NCBI GenBank assembly: GCA_947561395.2
Contig: OX387187.1
Coordinates: forward strand, 24,781,829-24,845,828
Origin: Buxus sempervirens
Lineage: Eukaryota > Streptophyta > Magnoliopsida > Buxales > Buxaceae
Direction of reading: 5' to 3'
DNA length: 64,000 nucleotides
Below, piece after piece: positions 53,134 through 64,000 of the stretch. The notes beneath the pieces are model-generated. The model saw only the letters and a list, made by a program, of their open reading frames with translations. It ran no database searches and was not told the DNA's origin. Position numbers and translations under genes: made by a program. How positions within the stretch are numbered: position 1 is the stretch's first letter; each line of letters opens with the position of its first letter.

Positions 53134-54607
53134 TTGTGGATTTGAGCCTTTTGGTGTTTTAGTTCATGTTTTTGATATTTTTGGATTTGCTTGCTATTTT
53201 GTGTTCTTAAGCATGTTGAGTATGTTTTAAATTTGAATTATTGTTTAAGAATTCATGGGGGTAGAAACATGCTTAATTTTGATTTATAGGAGTGTTTCTA
53301 CAAACATGCGTAGGGGAGGTTCGTTTTGCTGAACCATGCTTATTTCTTGCTATATTTTTATGATAGCATGTTTTAATTTCAGCATGATCTCCATGATGAT
53401 TTTGGGTGTATAGCATGATCATATGTTTGCATGATAGATGATTTTTTTTATGAGCATGTTTTAGGTGCTATAGGATTGTTTTATTTACTTGTTTATTTTA
53501 AATATGATTTCCTATTATGCCTTGGTTTGTTTATGCATGACTGCGAAAAGAGTGGCAAGGGTTTGGGACGTTGTGAATGCACCCTATTTTTACAATGCAC
53601 TGTGCACCTTTTATTTTTTTGCACAGCCTACCCTTAACCTATAGGAAGTTGAACCCGAATGTGTGTAGCTTGGCGCAACGAGGTCGATACTTCGGAAAGC
53701 GAAAGTGAAAACATTCACCTTAGAACTTTGAGCTAATGATGTGATGATAACGTGGATCTGGGATTCTGGTCATCACTAGGCTTGAGTGCTAAGTTGCCAT
53801 TAAGCCAAAACCCAAAATCCCTACGCTTGAAGGTGGAGTTACACGTTTTTGGCTAAAGTATACAATTACGTGGGGATATGGGTTTGTATGATTGTGGGAA
53901 GGCCGTGTGCATGGCTTACAAACCAGGGCATAATGCGGATGCCATATTGAAGGTAAACAAAGTAACAAGGTAATCCTATTGTTTTGCATTATTATCATGT
54001 CATAGGGGTGTCATGGTGCCCATTGGTTCGGGATGAAATTGGTCCCAAAATATGCATGTTTTTAAAATTGGTACAGCCCATAGGAAGAGTTTCTAACTCT
54101 GTTTAGAATCGATCCTACCCTATGTTCACACAAGAGGCAACAAAAGGGTGCCAAATTCTTGAGTATGATGTCAATTTGGAGGGTACATGTGCCTTCCTAA
54201 ACATGTGTTGTAGCAAAAGGGTCAAAGTCCACTTTGGGACAGTTTAGAAGCTCTGCAATGGGTGAACCGTATGTTTGGATGAGCAATCAAAGTGATCAAA
54301 CCATGTAAAAACTGAAAAAACATAAAAGAGCTCCGTAAAACCGCATTTAGTACACGGGCTGGGCTCGCCCGTATTGTTTATACGGGCTGAGCTCGCCCGT
54401 CTTGGTCATACGGTCACGGCTTGCTCGTAATATGAACACGGGCAAGGCCGGACCGTGATGAATATACGGTTTTCTCGGAATATTCAACTTTAATCAGTTT
54501 TTCCCACTAAAATCTTCCTTTAACCTTTAAATAATGATAAAGGGAAACAAGTTTGAATAAAATGCTTCAAAAAAAAAACAAAATAATTGAAAAAAAATGT
54601 GAGAGAA
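53134..54607 (+). other. A2 non-coding leader with conserved core and hairpin quartet
   Basis: The core is at about 53515-53960. The quartet at 54353-54457 has units starting 54353, 54381, 54409 and 54437. Units 1 and 2 have arms CACGGGC/GCCCGTA and TACGGGC/GCCCGTC with loops TGGGCTC and TGAGCTC. There is no gene. Confidence 0.8.
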
Positions 54608-55306
54608 AGGTTCCTTGGGCTTCTGAAAGCCTTTGAATTTCAGACTTTTTCAAAACTCCTGAGCCTCTGAAAGCCTTTGAATTTCAAACTTTTTCAAAAC
54701 TCTTGGGCTTCTGAAAGCCTTTGAATTTCAGACTTTTTTTTTTCTCAAAAAACTCCTGGGCCTCTGAAAGCCCTTGAATTTCAAATTTTTCAAAAATCCT
54801 CGGGCCTCTGAAAGCCTTTGAATTTCAGACCTTTTTCAAAAACCCCTGGGCCTCTGGAAGCCTTTGAATTTCAGATCTTTTGGGCCTCTGAAAGCCTTTG
54901 AATTTCAGACCTTTTTCTTTGAATTTCAGACCTTTTTCTTTTGGGCCTCTGAAAGCCTTTGAATTTCAGATCTTTTGGGTTGCTGAAAGCCTTTGTATTT
55001 CAGAACTTTTTCTTTTAGGCCTCTGAAAGCCTTTGAATTTCAGATCTTTGGGCCTCTGAAAGCCTTTGAATTTTAGACTTTTTTTGGGCCTCTGAAAGCC
55101 TTTGAATTTCAGACTTTCATCAAACATCCTCGAGCCTCTGAAAGCCTTTGAATTTCAGACCTTTTCTCAAAATATCCCTGGGCCTCTGAAAGCCTTTGAA
55201 TTTCAGACATTTTTCAAAAATGTCCCTGGGCCTCTGAAAGCTTTTTAATTTCAGACCTTTTTCAAAAATCCCCGGGCCTCTAAAAGCCTTTGAATTTCAG
55301 ATCTTT
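54608..55306 (+). repeat. A2 leader tandem array (GGCCTCTGAAAGCCTTTGAA units)
   Basis: About fifteen uninterrupted units with AATTTCAGAC and T-rich spacers, the intact counterpart of A1 5846-8625 without E1. The single hairpin GTTGGAA...TTCCAAC follows at 55327-55351. Confidence 0.88.
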
Positions 55307-55470
55307 CTCGCTTTTTTGTGGGACCTGTTGGAAGCCCTAGAATATTCCAACAATTCAATTCAAAAAAAAAAAAGCAAATAAAGAAAAAATCCAAACTCGT
55401 GTTCACCCAGCTTGCACATAGGCATTCCTAGGCATGTGAATGAGATTAATTGGGCACTGATATTTTTTCC

Positions 55471-55490
55471 TTTATTTTGTGGCCAGGTAC
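55471..55490 (+). promoter_or_regulatory. Predicted leader-intron 3' splice site before A2 gag
   Basis: TTTATTTTGTGGCCAG|GTAC, with the cut after 55486. The first ATG afterwards is the gag start at 55540. Confidence 0.55.
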
Positions 55491-55539
55491 CAATACACTT
55501 GCAATCATAGCTCCTGCAACCAGATCAAGAGCTCGCGCC

Positions 55540-57900
55540 ATGAATCCCATTGAAGACAAAGCTGATGCTCCTCACCCAGATATCATCTTGTTACAAGAGC
55601 AAGTGGCAGGACTAGCCCGAATGCTAGAGAACATACTGTCAGTACAGGCCCAACAAGTGCAGGCCCAACAAATGCAGGCCCAGAACCAAGCATCCACTTC
55701 CAACCCTGCACCTCCACCCCAAATCAATATTCCACCCGCAGTGCAACCAATTCCAGAACCCATCCATGAAACCACTTATGAACCTATGGTGACCAAGGAT
55801 GAAACAGTTGAATCAGAAAAGGCTAAGGAAAAGGAAAAAATGAGGGAAGAAATGGAAAAGAAGTTCATGCAAAGACTGGAAATGATCCAAGATGAACTAT
55901 GGGAAGTCAAAAGGGTAAACAACTTTGGGGGCACCAATTTTGAAGACCTGTGCCTATACCCCAATGTTAACCTGCCGGCTAAGTTTAAGTGCCCAAACTT
56001 GGACAAGTATCATGGCACTGGTTGCCCCATGAGCCACCTAAAGTTATACTGCGGGGCTTTATGCCAATTCGGGCAGGATGAGGGTATCTTGATCCAACTT
56101 TTCCAAAGGAGCTTGACTGGAACCGCATTAAGATGGTTCGCTACTCTGGACCATGGAAAGATCAAAAGATGGAAGGACCTAGCCGATGCCTTCCTGGCTC
56201 AATATCGGTTCAATTCAGAGATCGTGCCAGACAGGTACGACGTCATGAGAATGAGCAAAAGAAGGGATGAGACTGTAAGGCAATATGCCAAGAAGTGGAG
56301 GGAGACGGCCTCCCAGGTCAGGCCACCCATGCTAGAACAGGAAATGATTTCTACTTTCATCAGCACTTTGGGTTAACCATTCTACAGCCACCTGGTGGGT
56401 CAGACCACCACTAATTTTGCTACCTTGGTTCAAGTGGCTGACCGAATAGAAGACGGGATCAGGTCAGGTAAGATAATTGACCACTCTGCCATGGTTAGTC
56501 AGCAAGACCCTAATCTGAAGAAAGGAAGCGGGATAAAGAAGAATGGGAACAAGAAGGAGGGTGAGGTAAACATGGTACAGCCACCATCTGGCCCTAACAA
56601 ACCCATACAAATCAACATGCCAGCTCATTTTCCTACTCCACCTGCTCCATCTACCCCGGCCCCCATGAGGGTTAATGTTCCAGCAGCACCTTCAGACCAA
56701 AAAAGGGTTTTTACTAAGGAGGAAAAGGATGCCTATTTTGCAGCAAGGAGAAATAGGGTCTTCACCCCTATTCCCATGACTCCTTCTGAGTTGCTGCCCA
56801 GTTTATTGAAAGCAGGGTATGTCACCTTAAGAGAACCTAATCCGAATGCATCCAAGGGGAGAAATTTTAACCCTTCCACCACTTGTGATTACCATATGGG
56901 AGCACCTGGGCACCCTACTGATAAGTGCTGGCCTTTGAAACATGCCATTCAGGATCTATTGGACCAGAATACCCTGTCTTTCAATACAGGGGCTCCCAAT
57001 CCTCTAAGAACCGATATTGGACAAAACCCACTACCCCAGCATCACGGGGCAGGCCCATCTAATGTCATAGGAGTCATCTCTGCTGACAAAATAACCTTTG
57101 ACCCATCTCAATTAATTGCTCCCATAGGGACAACGGTCAAAGTATATTTTGATAGGAGAAATGAAGACAAAGAAGTAAATGTGATTTCAAAGGGGAATGA
57201 TAGTGCTGCAAAGAACATTAGCTCATCTTTGGACCGGGTCTCATCCCTCATGGCCCAGATGAACATCGCCAAGCCACCTTTGGTCATTAATTACAATCCA
57301 TCCACTTTTACTCCACCCATTTAAGTTAAACCACCATTGGTCATAAACTGTGATCCCCTTAGTGCATCAGTCACTTCTACCACCCCTCAATCAAAACAAC
57401 TTCCACCTTTGGTTGTTAATGTTCCTCCATCAAAACAACTTCCACCTCTGGTTATTAATGTTCCATTTACCCAGACCTCCGAATCCAAGTCCAAACTTCC
57501 TCCATTAGTGGTAAATGTCCCTAATCCTTCCTACTCTGAATCGGCTGTACCATGGAACTACAGTGAAGCTTTTACCACTACATGCCCTGCAGCTGAAAGC
57601 AAGGAAGAAGTAAACCTCATGATGAGGTCAGGAAAATGTGTAGAGGTGGAAGAAAAACAAAAAGAGACAAAGAAAGAAAAGAAAGAAGAAGAAAAAAATA
57701 AAGGCAAGGCCAAGGTAGGGGAAGAGGCCCCTCAGGTAACTAACAGTGAGGCTGCTGACCTCATTAAGGTCATAAAAAAGAGTGAATTCAATGTTGTCGA
57801 GCAGTTGAACAAAGTCCCTGCCCAAATCTCAATTCTGGGATTATTGTTAAATTCTGAAAAACATAGGGACTCCTTGTTAAGGATACTTCAAGGGGCACAT
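55540..57900 (+). pseudogene. gag: A2 gag, broken
   Basis: Same domains as A1: Gln-rich N-terminus, coil, gag domain (LYCGALCQFGQDEG, TALRWFATLDHG), knuckle YHMGAPGHPTDKCWPLK at about 56890-56940, and PPLVVNV repeats (one more than A1). Stops are at 56374-56376 and 57322-57324, where A1 is open. The pattern of private stops in each copy indicates that each decayed independently after insertion. Confidence 0.9.
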
Positions 57901-59217
57901 GTGCCTAAAAATATTGAACCAGACCAACTAGGCCGGATGGTTGGTCAAATTTTATCCCACAATGTGATAACTTTTTCAGAGACCGAGATCAGCCCAGCGG
58001 GGTACTATCATGTAGACCCATTGCACATAGCTGTACTCAGTAAGGGCTGCATGATAGCCCGGGTCTTGATCGATAATGGGTCGGCTCTCAATGTTTGCCC
58101 ATTGATAACTTTTGTTAAGCTCAATTTGGAGCAAAACAAAATAAAACAAAATGGAAGAATCATAAGAGCCTTTGATAGCTCTAAAACACACTCCCTAGGG
58201 GAGGTTGAACTGCCGGTCACAATTGGACCGTATATTTTTAACATCACATTTGAGGTGATGGATATACCTGCAGCCTTAAACCTACTCCTAGGAAGGCCGT
58301 GAATTCATGTAGCTAGGGCTATACCATCTACCCTCCACCAAAGAGTTAAATATATTAGAGGGCAAAAGGTGATTACTGTCCTAGCTGAAAATTTGGTTCC
58401 TCCCATGTGGTCCCCTGATGTACCCTTCATAAACATGGAAATGACTGCAGACAAGTTGACATTTCACTCTTTTCAATTTGAAGCTGTGAATTATATACCT
58501 GGGGGGTATCAGGAAAAAGAAGGAAAATTGACCTGTGCTGAGAAAATAGTCAAGAATGTGCTAGAAAAGTACCATTTTCACCCTGGAAAAGGTCTGGGGG
58601 TTAACCTACAAGGAAGGATAGAATCGGTACAGATCAAGAAGATGGTTCACAGAGCAGGGTTGGGGTCCAAGCCAAGGAAATGGAGAAGACAAGGGCAGAT
58701 AGAAATCATGAAATTCCCTCATATCAGGGAAACTTTTCCAAAGCTTTCTCACATGATTCAACTGTCTCCTCCTGAGGATCAGTCCAAACCTCCATACTAC
58801 AATGTCAACCCATTCCAGAAACCCAAATCCTCAACCGTACAACCATATGTTCCACCTCCACCTCCACAAGCATCGGGTGGGCCTGGGCCACAGGCAGAAC
58901 AAGAGCAGGACTTTTCAGAGGACATTGGAGCATTCTTTGCCATGACATAAGGCAAACAAGAAGAAGTAGTAGATGAGCTACCCTTTATTGATTGGGCTGC
59001 AGTAGAAGTTCCATCTGGAACTGGCCCTACAGAAGAAACAGGCGATGCAACTCACCCAGTATTGGTGATTTCTGATGCGGACCCTGAGCTTGAGGAGCAA
59101 GCTTGTATCCCTGCCCCAGATTCTTTTATTTTGAATAATTGGGAGGAAACTCCTCTTACTTTTGAAGCCGCGTTTGTTTGGCAAACAGACATGGCTTCCA
59201 AAAAAAAACTCCATTAG
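57901..59217 (+). pseudogene. A2 protease, G-patch and linker, broken
   Basis: VLIDNGSALNVCP at about 58060-58100, LNLLLGRP just before a TGA at 58300-58302 that replaces Trp, then HPGKGLGVNLQG (about 58575-58610) and GLGSKP. A stop at 58948-58950 precedes the acidic linker. The nine-A run 59200-59208 and TAG 59215-59217 end this frame. Confidence 0.87.
59200..59208 (+). promoter_or_regulatory. Nine-A run at gag-pro/pol junction, A2
   Basis: Same run and same -1 frame relation to RT as in A1 (12481-12489), with a stop nine bases after the run in the upstream frame. Confidence 0.4.
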
Positions 59218-61661
59218 TGGAATGCCCTTTCCCTTAAGGTTTTAATGAGCCTTCGTCTTCAGGGAAAGATTTTGTATAAGGCTCTCAAAAAACACAAAAA
59301 GATTTTTCAATTTTTTCTAGAAAAGATAAAGTTTTCAAAAAGGTCCAAACCATTTATGAACCATATAAGCAAACGGAATTGGATCAGAATGAGTATGACT
59401 TCGACCTTGAGCTCGACTTTGACCTAATGGGGGTCGAAGAAGAGACCTAGGACGAAGAAGACGACCCTCCAAAAGAAATCACATATCAATTAGAGCATCA
59501 TGAAAAGGGGGTCCAACCCAATATTGAAGAGACCATATCAGTAAACCTAGGGACCAAAGATGACCCAAAAACAGTGAAGATTGGGGTATGTCTATCTGAG
59601 GAACAGCGGGATGAAATGATACGATTCTTGGCTAATTATGATGATGTGTTTGCATGGTCGTATCGGGATATGCCGGGGTTAGACACAGATATGGTGGTGC
59701 ACAGGCTACCCATTCTACCAGATGCCAAGCCAGTTAAGCAGAAACTGAGAAGGTTGAAACCAGAATGGACTTTAAAGGTCAAAGATGAAGTGGTTAAGCA
59801 GTTCCTAGCAGGATTCTTGGCGGTTTCCACATACCCTGAATGGCTTGCAAATATAGTACCAGTGCCAAAAAAGGATGGAAAGGTCAGAATGTGTGTAGAT
59901 TATAGAGATTTGAATAAGGCAAGTCTAAAGGATGATTTTCCACTTCCACACATAGACATCTTGGTGGATAACACCGCTGTACATAGCTTGTTCTTATTCA
60001 TGGGCGGCTTTTCTGGTTATAATCAGATCAAGATGGCAAAGGAGGATCAGGAGAAAACGGCTTTCATTACACCTTGGGGTACCTTCCACTACACTGTCAT
60101 GCCATTTGGGCTTAAGAACGCTGGGGCAACCTACCAGAGGGCCATGACAGCCTTATTCCATGATATGATACATAAGGAGATGGAGGTCTATGTGGATGAT
60201 ATGATAGCCAAATCATGTGAAGAAGAAGACCACCTGATCAACTTGAAGAAGGTGTTTGACCGGCTCAGAAAATACAGTCTAAGGCTTAACCCTGCAAAAT
60301 GTGTCTTTGGAGCTACATCAGGAAAATTGTTGGGCTTTATAGTAAGCAGAAGGGGAATTGAGATTGACCCAGCCAAAGCAAAAGCAATCATTGAAATGCC
60401 ATCACCTAAAACGGAGAAGCAAGTTCGTGGTTTTCTTGGAAGAATTCAGTACATAAGCCGGTTCATAGCACAGCTTACTGCTATCTGTGAACCAATTTTC
60501 AAGCTTCTGAGAAAGAATAACCCGACGGTCTGGAATGACGATTGCCAAGAAGCCTTTGACACAATAAAGGAGTATTTATTGAACCCACCTGTGCTAGTGC
60601 CACCAACTCCAGGGAGACCATTGATCTTATACCTGTCAGTTTTGGAGACATCAATGGGATGTGTTTTGGGACAGCATGACGATACAGGCAGAAAGGAAAG
60701 GGCGATTTACTACCTAAGCAAGAAGTTTACAGAATATGAAGCAAATTATTCCCCTTTGGAAAAAACATGTTGTGCTTTAGTATGGGCAACTCAGAGACTA
60801 AGACACTATTTCCTTAGTCACGCTACATTATTGATATCCCGAATGGACCCTTTGAAGTGTTTATTTAAGAAACCAGCTTTAACTGGCAGAACAGCAAAGT
60901 GGCAGTTGTTGCTCTCTGAATTTGACCTCACATATATCACACAGAAGGCCATTAAGGGTCAAGCCATTGCAGATCACTTAGCCGCACACCCTTTACCAGA
61001 ATACCAACCTTTGAAGACTAATTTTCCTGATGACGCAATCCTGTTTGCTGAAGAGGAAGAAGGTGAAAGCTCATGGCAAATGTTTTTTGATGGGGCCGCC
61101 AATATGAATGGAAATGGAATAGGGGCTGTGTTGATCAAGCCAGATGGGGCACATATCCCAATCGCAGTAAAGCTAAGGTTCCAATGTACAAACAATATAG
61201 CAGAATATGAAGCATGCATAATTGGGTTGCAAGCTGCCTTAGACCATAAAGTAGAGGAACTTGACGTATATGGAGATTCGAGTCTTATCATCTTCCAAAC
61301 AACTGGTGAATGGAAAACCAAGGATCACAAATTGATCCCCTATCACCAGTATTTGGAAGAAATAAGCACCAAGTTTACTCGAATTTCCTTCAATTATATG
61401 CCAAGGGCCAAAAACCAGTTTGCAGATGCTTTAGCCACATTGCCTTCAATGGTCAGTATGCCAGAAGGTGTTGATATTAGACCACTGAAAATTGAAGTCA
61501 GAGATGAGCCAGCCTATTGCCTTGTTCTAGAAGAAACCCCAGAAGAAGAAGTACCATGGTTTCAAGACATTAAGAACTTCCTAAATGATCGGAGTTGCCA
61601 GAAAATGTCACCTCTACAGAGAAAAGAACAATACAAAGGTTGGCAGGACAGTTCTTATTAA
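59218..61661 (+). pseudogene. pol: A2 pol: reverse transcriptase, RNase H and second RNase H
   Basis: The pre-RT linker (-1 frame) has stops near 59275 and 59448. From 59574 a 695-codon open frame holds RT (KKDGKVRMCVDYRDLNKA, PFGLKNAGATYQRAM, YVDD at 60189-60200), an RNase H-type domain (GCVLGQHDDTGRKERAIYYLSKK) and, after LPEYQPLKTNF, the extra RNase H (FFDGAANMNGNG, AEYEACIIGLQAAL, YGDSSLIIF, FADALATL). A missing base near 61595, compared with A1, shifts the frame before integrase. This is the best-preserved RT region in the window. Confidence 0.93.
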
Positions 61662-62803
61662 GTGGTGGGCAGTTGTACAAAAGATCACATAACGATATCC
61701 TACTTTGATGTGTTGCCAAGACCGAATCAGAAAGGCTAATTGATACGGTACATGGAGGAGTTTGTGGACCCCATATGAACGGGCACATGCTTGCTAAGAA
61801 GATTCTGCGATTGAGATATTACTGGTCGACTATGGAGCACGATTACTATATACACGTCAAAAGGTGTCATTTATTCCAAGTGTACGCGGATAACAAGAAT
61901 GCACCCCCAAGTGAATTACGCAGCATAACATCCCCGTGGCCCTTCTCCATGTGGGGTATAGACGTCATTGGAATGATCTCTCCAAAGGCATCAAATGGAC
62001 ATAGATTTATACTCGTAGCAATCGATTATTTTACCAAGTGGGTAGAAGCGGCTTCTTATGCAAACATTACGAGTAGCCATGTTCTTAAGTTTTTGAAGCA
62101 CAACATCATTTGTCGCTACGGTTTGCCAAGTGCCATAGTAACAGAAAATGCTTCAAACCTTAAGAGCAAAGACATGAGGAAGATGTGTGAACAATTTCAG
62201 ATTACTCATCATAAGTCAGCTCCTTATAGACCAAAGATGAATGGGGCAGTAGAAGCAGCAAATAAGAATATAAAGAAGATTATTCAAAAGATGGTAGTAA
62301 GTTTCAAAGATTGGCATGAAATGCTGCCACTGGCCCTACATGCTTACAAAACCTCGATTCGGACTTCTACAGGGGCAACCCTGTATTCTCTAGTCTATGG
62401 GATGGAAGCAGTGTTACCAGTGGAAGTGGAAATACCTTCACTAAGAGTGCTAATGGAAGCTGAACTAGAAGAAGCTGAATGGATACAGTCAAGACATGAT
62501 CAACTCAATTTAATAGAAGAAAAGCGTTTGAAGGCACTTAGTCATGGCCAATTGTATCGGAAGAGGATGGCTAGGGCTTACAATAAAAAGGTAAAGCCCA
62601 GAACTTTCCAAGAAGGAAATTTAGTATTGAAGAAAATTTTACCCTTTTTGGAAGACCCTCGTGGAAAATTCAAGCCAAATTGGGAAGGGCCTTATGTGGT
62701 TAAGAAGGTCCTATCAGGGGGTGCTCTCATCTTAACAGAGATGGATGGGAAGGATTTTCCTGAGCCAATTAACTCTGATGCCATAAAAAGATATTTTCCT
62801 TGA
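61662..62803 (+). pseudogene. pol: A2 integrase
   Basis: After a stop near 61707 the open frame 61775-62803 contains the zinc region (MNGHMLAKKILRL...HVKRCHLF, with the second Cys replaced by Phe), the DDE core (MWGIDVIGMISPKASNG, AIVTENASN in which the second acidic residue is Glu rather than Asp, NGAVEAANKN) and the C-terminal region ending AIKRYFP. Integrase would join the DNA copy to the genome. The zinc-ligand and catalytic substitutions suggest inactivity. Confidence 0.9.
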
Positions 62804-63768
62804 ATGAATATTACTAGGAAGTGATCTGAGGCCATCTTTCCTTATATCCCAAAATTTGTATCCCTAGTCAAGCCAATTTGAGCCTGTTCGTCTTCTTTTG
62901 TTAAACCTAAACTGGACTTACAGTCTTATACTGGGGCAAGGCCAATAAGGGCAAAGCCAATAGGGGCAAAAAGAAAAAAAATAAGAAAAAAAAAGAGAGA
63001 AGAAAAAATAGGGGCAAAAGAAAGCCAAATACAAAAGAAGGGGAATGGGATTGAATTCACCATGGCTGTAAGTCCGGTTGACCCAATTTTTATACTTAGA
63101 AAATTTTGAGCCTTTAATACCTCTTCTTTCATAAACCGAGCTTAGACTTTGTTTCGTCCTATTATTAAGCCCTCGGTGATTTTAGTATATTCATTCAACT
63201 TTCAGAGTAAGATTGGTGATGACGGAATGCAGAAGCCAACCCTAGTGAAAACCGTAATTGGCGCTAGGGGGAATAGGGGCAAGAAGAAAAAAAAAAGAGA
63301 AAAAAAAATAGAAAAAGAATCAAGGGTTGAGTTGGTCATGTGGTCTAAGTTTCAAATCAGCATGAGCACTGGAAACTGAGCAGATTAGCAAGGTCAGTCA
63401 TGAAGGAAATGCAATTTGGGGATGACTCTAAAGGTCGCGGGGTAGACAAATTTGGTCTCTCCCTATTGCTTGGATTACCCTTTTCATTATTCAACCTGAT
63501 TTTGATTCCTTTAATTATATGTGATTAAGTGTTTTGGATCAACTTTTAAAAAAAAATAATAATAATAATAATAAATTAAAAAAAACTATACTTTGGCCAG
63601 TGATGAGAAATCAAATACTTTTTCAATAAACTTCTGTTTTTATAAGCATCTGAGAATTCTGAGGCCAATAATATAAAACCTATTTTTTAATTAAATCTAT
63701 TGTCTTTCCACTAATGGAGTTTGCTTTTGTATAAAAGTATGAAAAAAAAAGAAGAAGAATAAAAGAAT
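62804..63768 (+). other. A2 region between pol and the antisense ORF
   Basis: Two GGGGCAA/AAGGGCAAA segments with purine runs at about 62930-63020 and 63260-63320, as in A1, and a (TAA)n run at 63557-63575. No gene. Confidence 0.65.
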
Positions 63769-64000
63769 CTAAGCCCTGTTTCCTAATTGCTCTTCAAGCT
63801 CCCTAATCCTAGCTACCTGAGTTGCAATGATTCCAGAAACTCCCTCTGCATCAGGGTCGCTCAAAAAAGAGATGATCTCATCAGAAAGAGAATGCTGGAT
63901 CTTCAACGCCCTAAGGTCAGCCAGGGAATCCTGATATTTCTTCCGCATCACGCGGACTTCAAAGCGACGCGCCTGTCGTTGTTCTTCAAGTTTCTTTTTC
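63769..64000 (-). CDS. Antisense ORF of A2, C-terminal end
   Basis: The minus-strand frame runs off the right edge. It reads RKKYQDSLADLRALKIQH, LSDPDAEG and ARIRELEEQLGNRA then a stop, matching the A1 antisense ORF at 19829-20070 with conservative changes. This conservation between copies supports a real coding region; the role is unknown. Confidence 0.7.
   Translation of the reverse strand, partial: KKKLEEQRQARRFEVRVMRKKYQDSLADLRALKIQHSLSDEIISFLSDPDAEGVSGIIATQVARIRELEEQLGNRA

Larger units (their letters stand above)
51283..64000 (+). mobile_element. Element A2: second A-family retrotransposon, 3' end off window
   Basis: LTR 51283-53112, PBS 53115-53133, leader, array, gag-pol 55540-62803 and the start of the 3' antisense ORF. 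It aligns with A1 throughout and has none of A1's nested solo LTRs, so it shows the uninterrupted plan. Leader and LTR are similar enough to A1 for the same subfamily. It carries its own stops in gag, linker and integrase. Confidence 0.93.

Overview
The window is nuclear DNA from a flowering plant, dominated by nested Ty3/gypsy LTR retrotransposons. The evidence is LTRs with TG...CA ends and 5-bp duplications, a PBS and polypurine tract, gag-protease-RT-RNaseH-integrase reading frames with the extra RNase H typical of the Tat/Ogre group, a CACTA transposon, Helitron-like ends, and a spliced plant N-methyltransferase-like gene. The species cannot be fixed from the sequence. I saw no rRNA, tRNA or CRISPR array.

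Layout. (1) 1-37112 is a nest. Element B2 (minus strand, LTR 34795-37112) was entered by a relative, B1 (minus, LTR 29861-32648, gag 26994 leftwards to base 1). B1's gag was entered by A1, a full-length 20.7-kb plus-strand element at 2536-23191 with a perfect ACCCT duplication, and by solo LTR E3 (23241-25764, duplication CCCCT). A1 itself was hit by solo LTRs E1 (5909-8052, CCTTT) and E2 (14289-17099, CCAAC with one mismatch). (2) 37115-38895 is a plus-strand LTR of a further family, C. (3) 38896-45374 is lower-copy DNA with a 250-bp duplication, a Helitron-like end, an RNase H fragment, and the last five exons of a coclaurine N-methyltransferase-like gene on the minus strand. (4) 45375-49760 is the left part of a CACTA transposon with a broken TNP2 transposase, cut by LTR-like sequence D (49761-51282). 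(5) 51283-64000 is A2, a second A element that runs off the window.

All gag-pol frames carry stops or frameshifts, so none of these elements looks autonomous now. They keep a rich non-coding architecture that coding annotation does not explain. Every LTR family carries phased arrays of short hairpins with a 7-base loop just upstream of its TATA box. The A and B leaders carry a second array, and A1 a third in its 3' region. Hairpin arms differ between families but change in a compensating way, while loop length stays fixed.

Each A, B and C LTR also has a consensus splice donor about 100 bases after its TATA box. In A and B it pairs with a good acceptor just upstream of gag. This predicts a 3.7-5.8 kb leader intron whose removal would make the gag ATG the first ATG in A elements. 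A second leader hairpin, single in A and tandemly amplified in B, shows a compensatory base-pair change. These RNA-level features are the best candidates for an undescribed system here.
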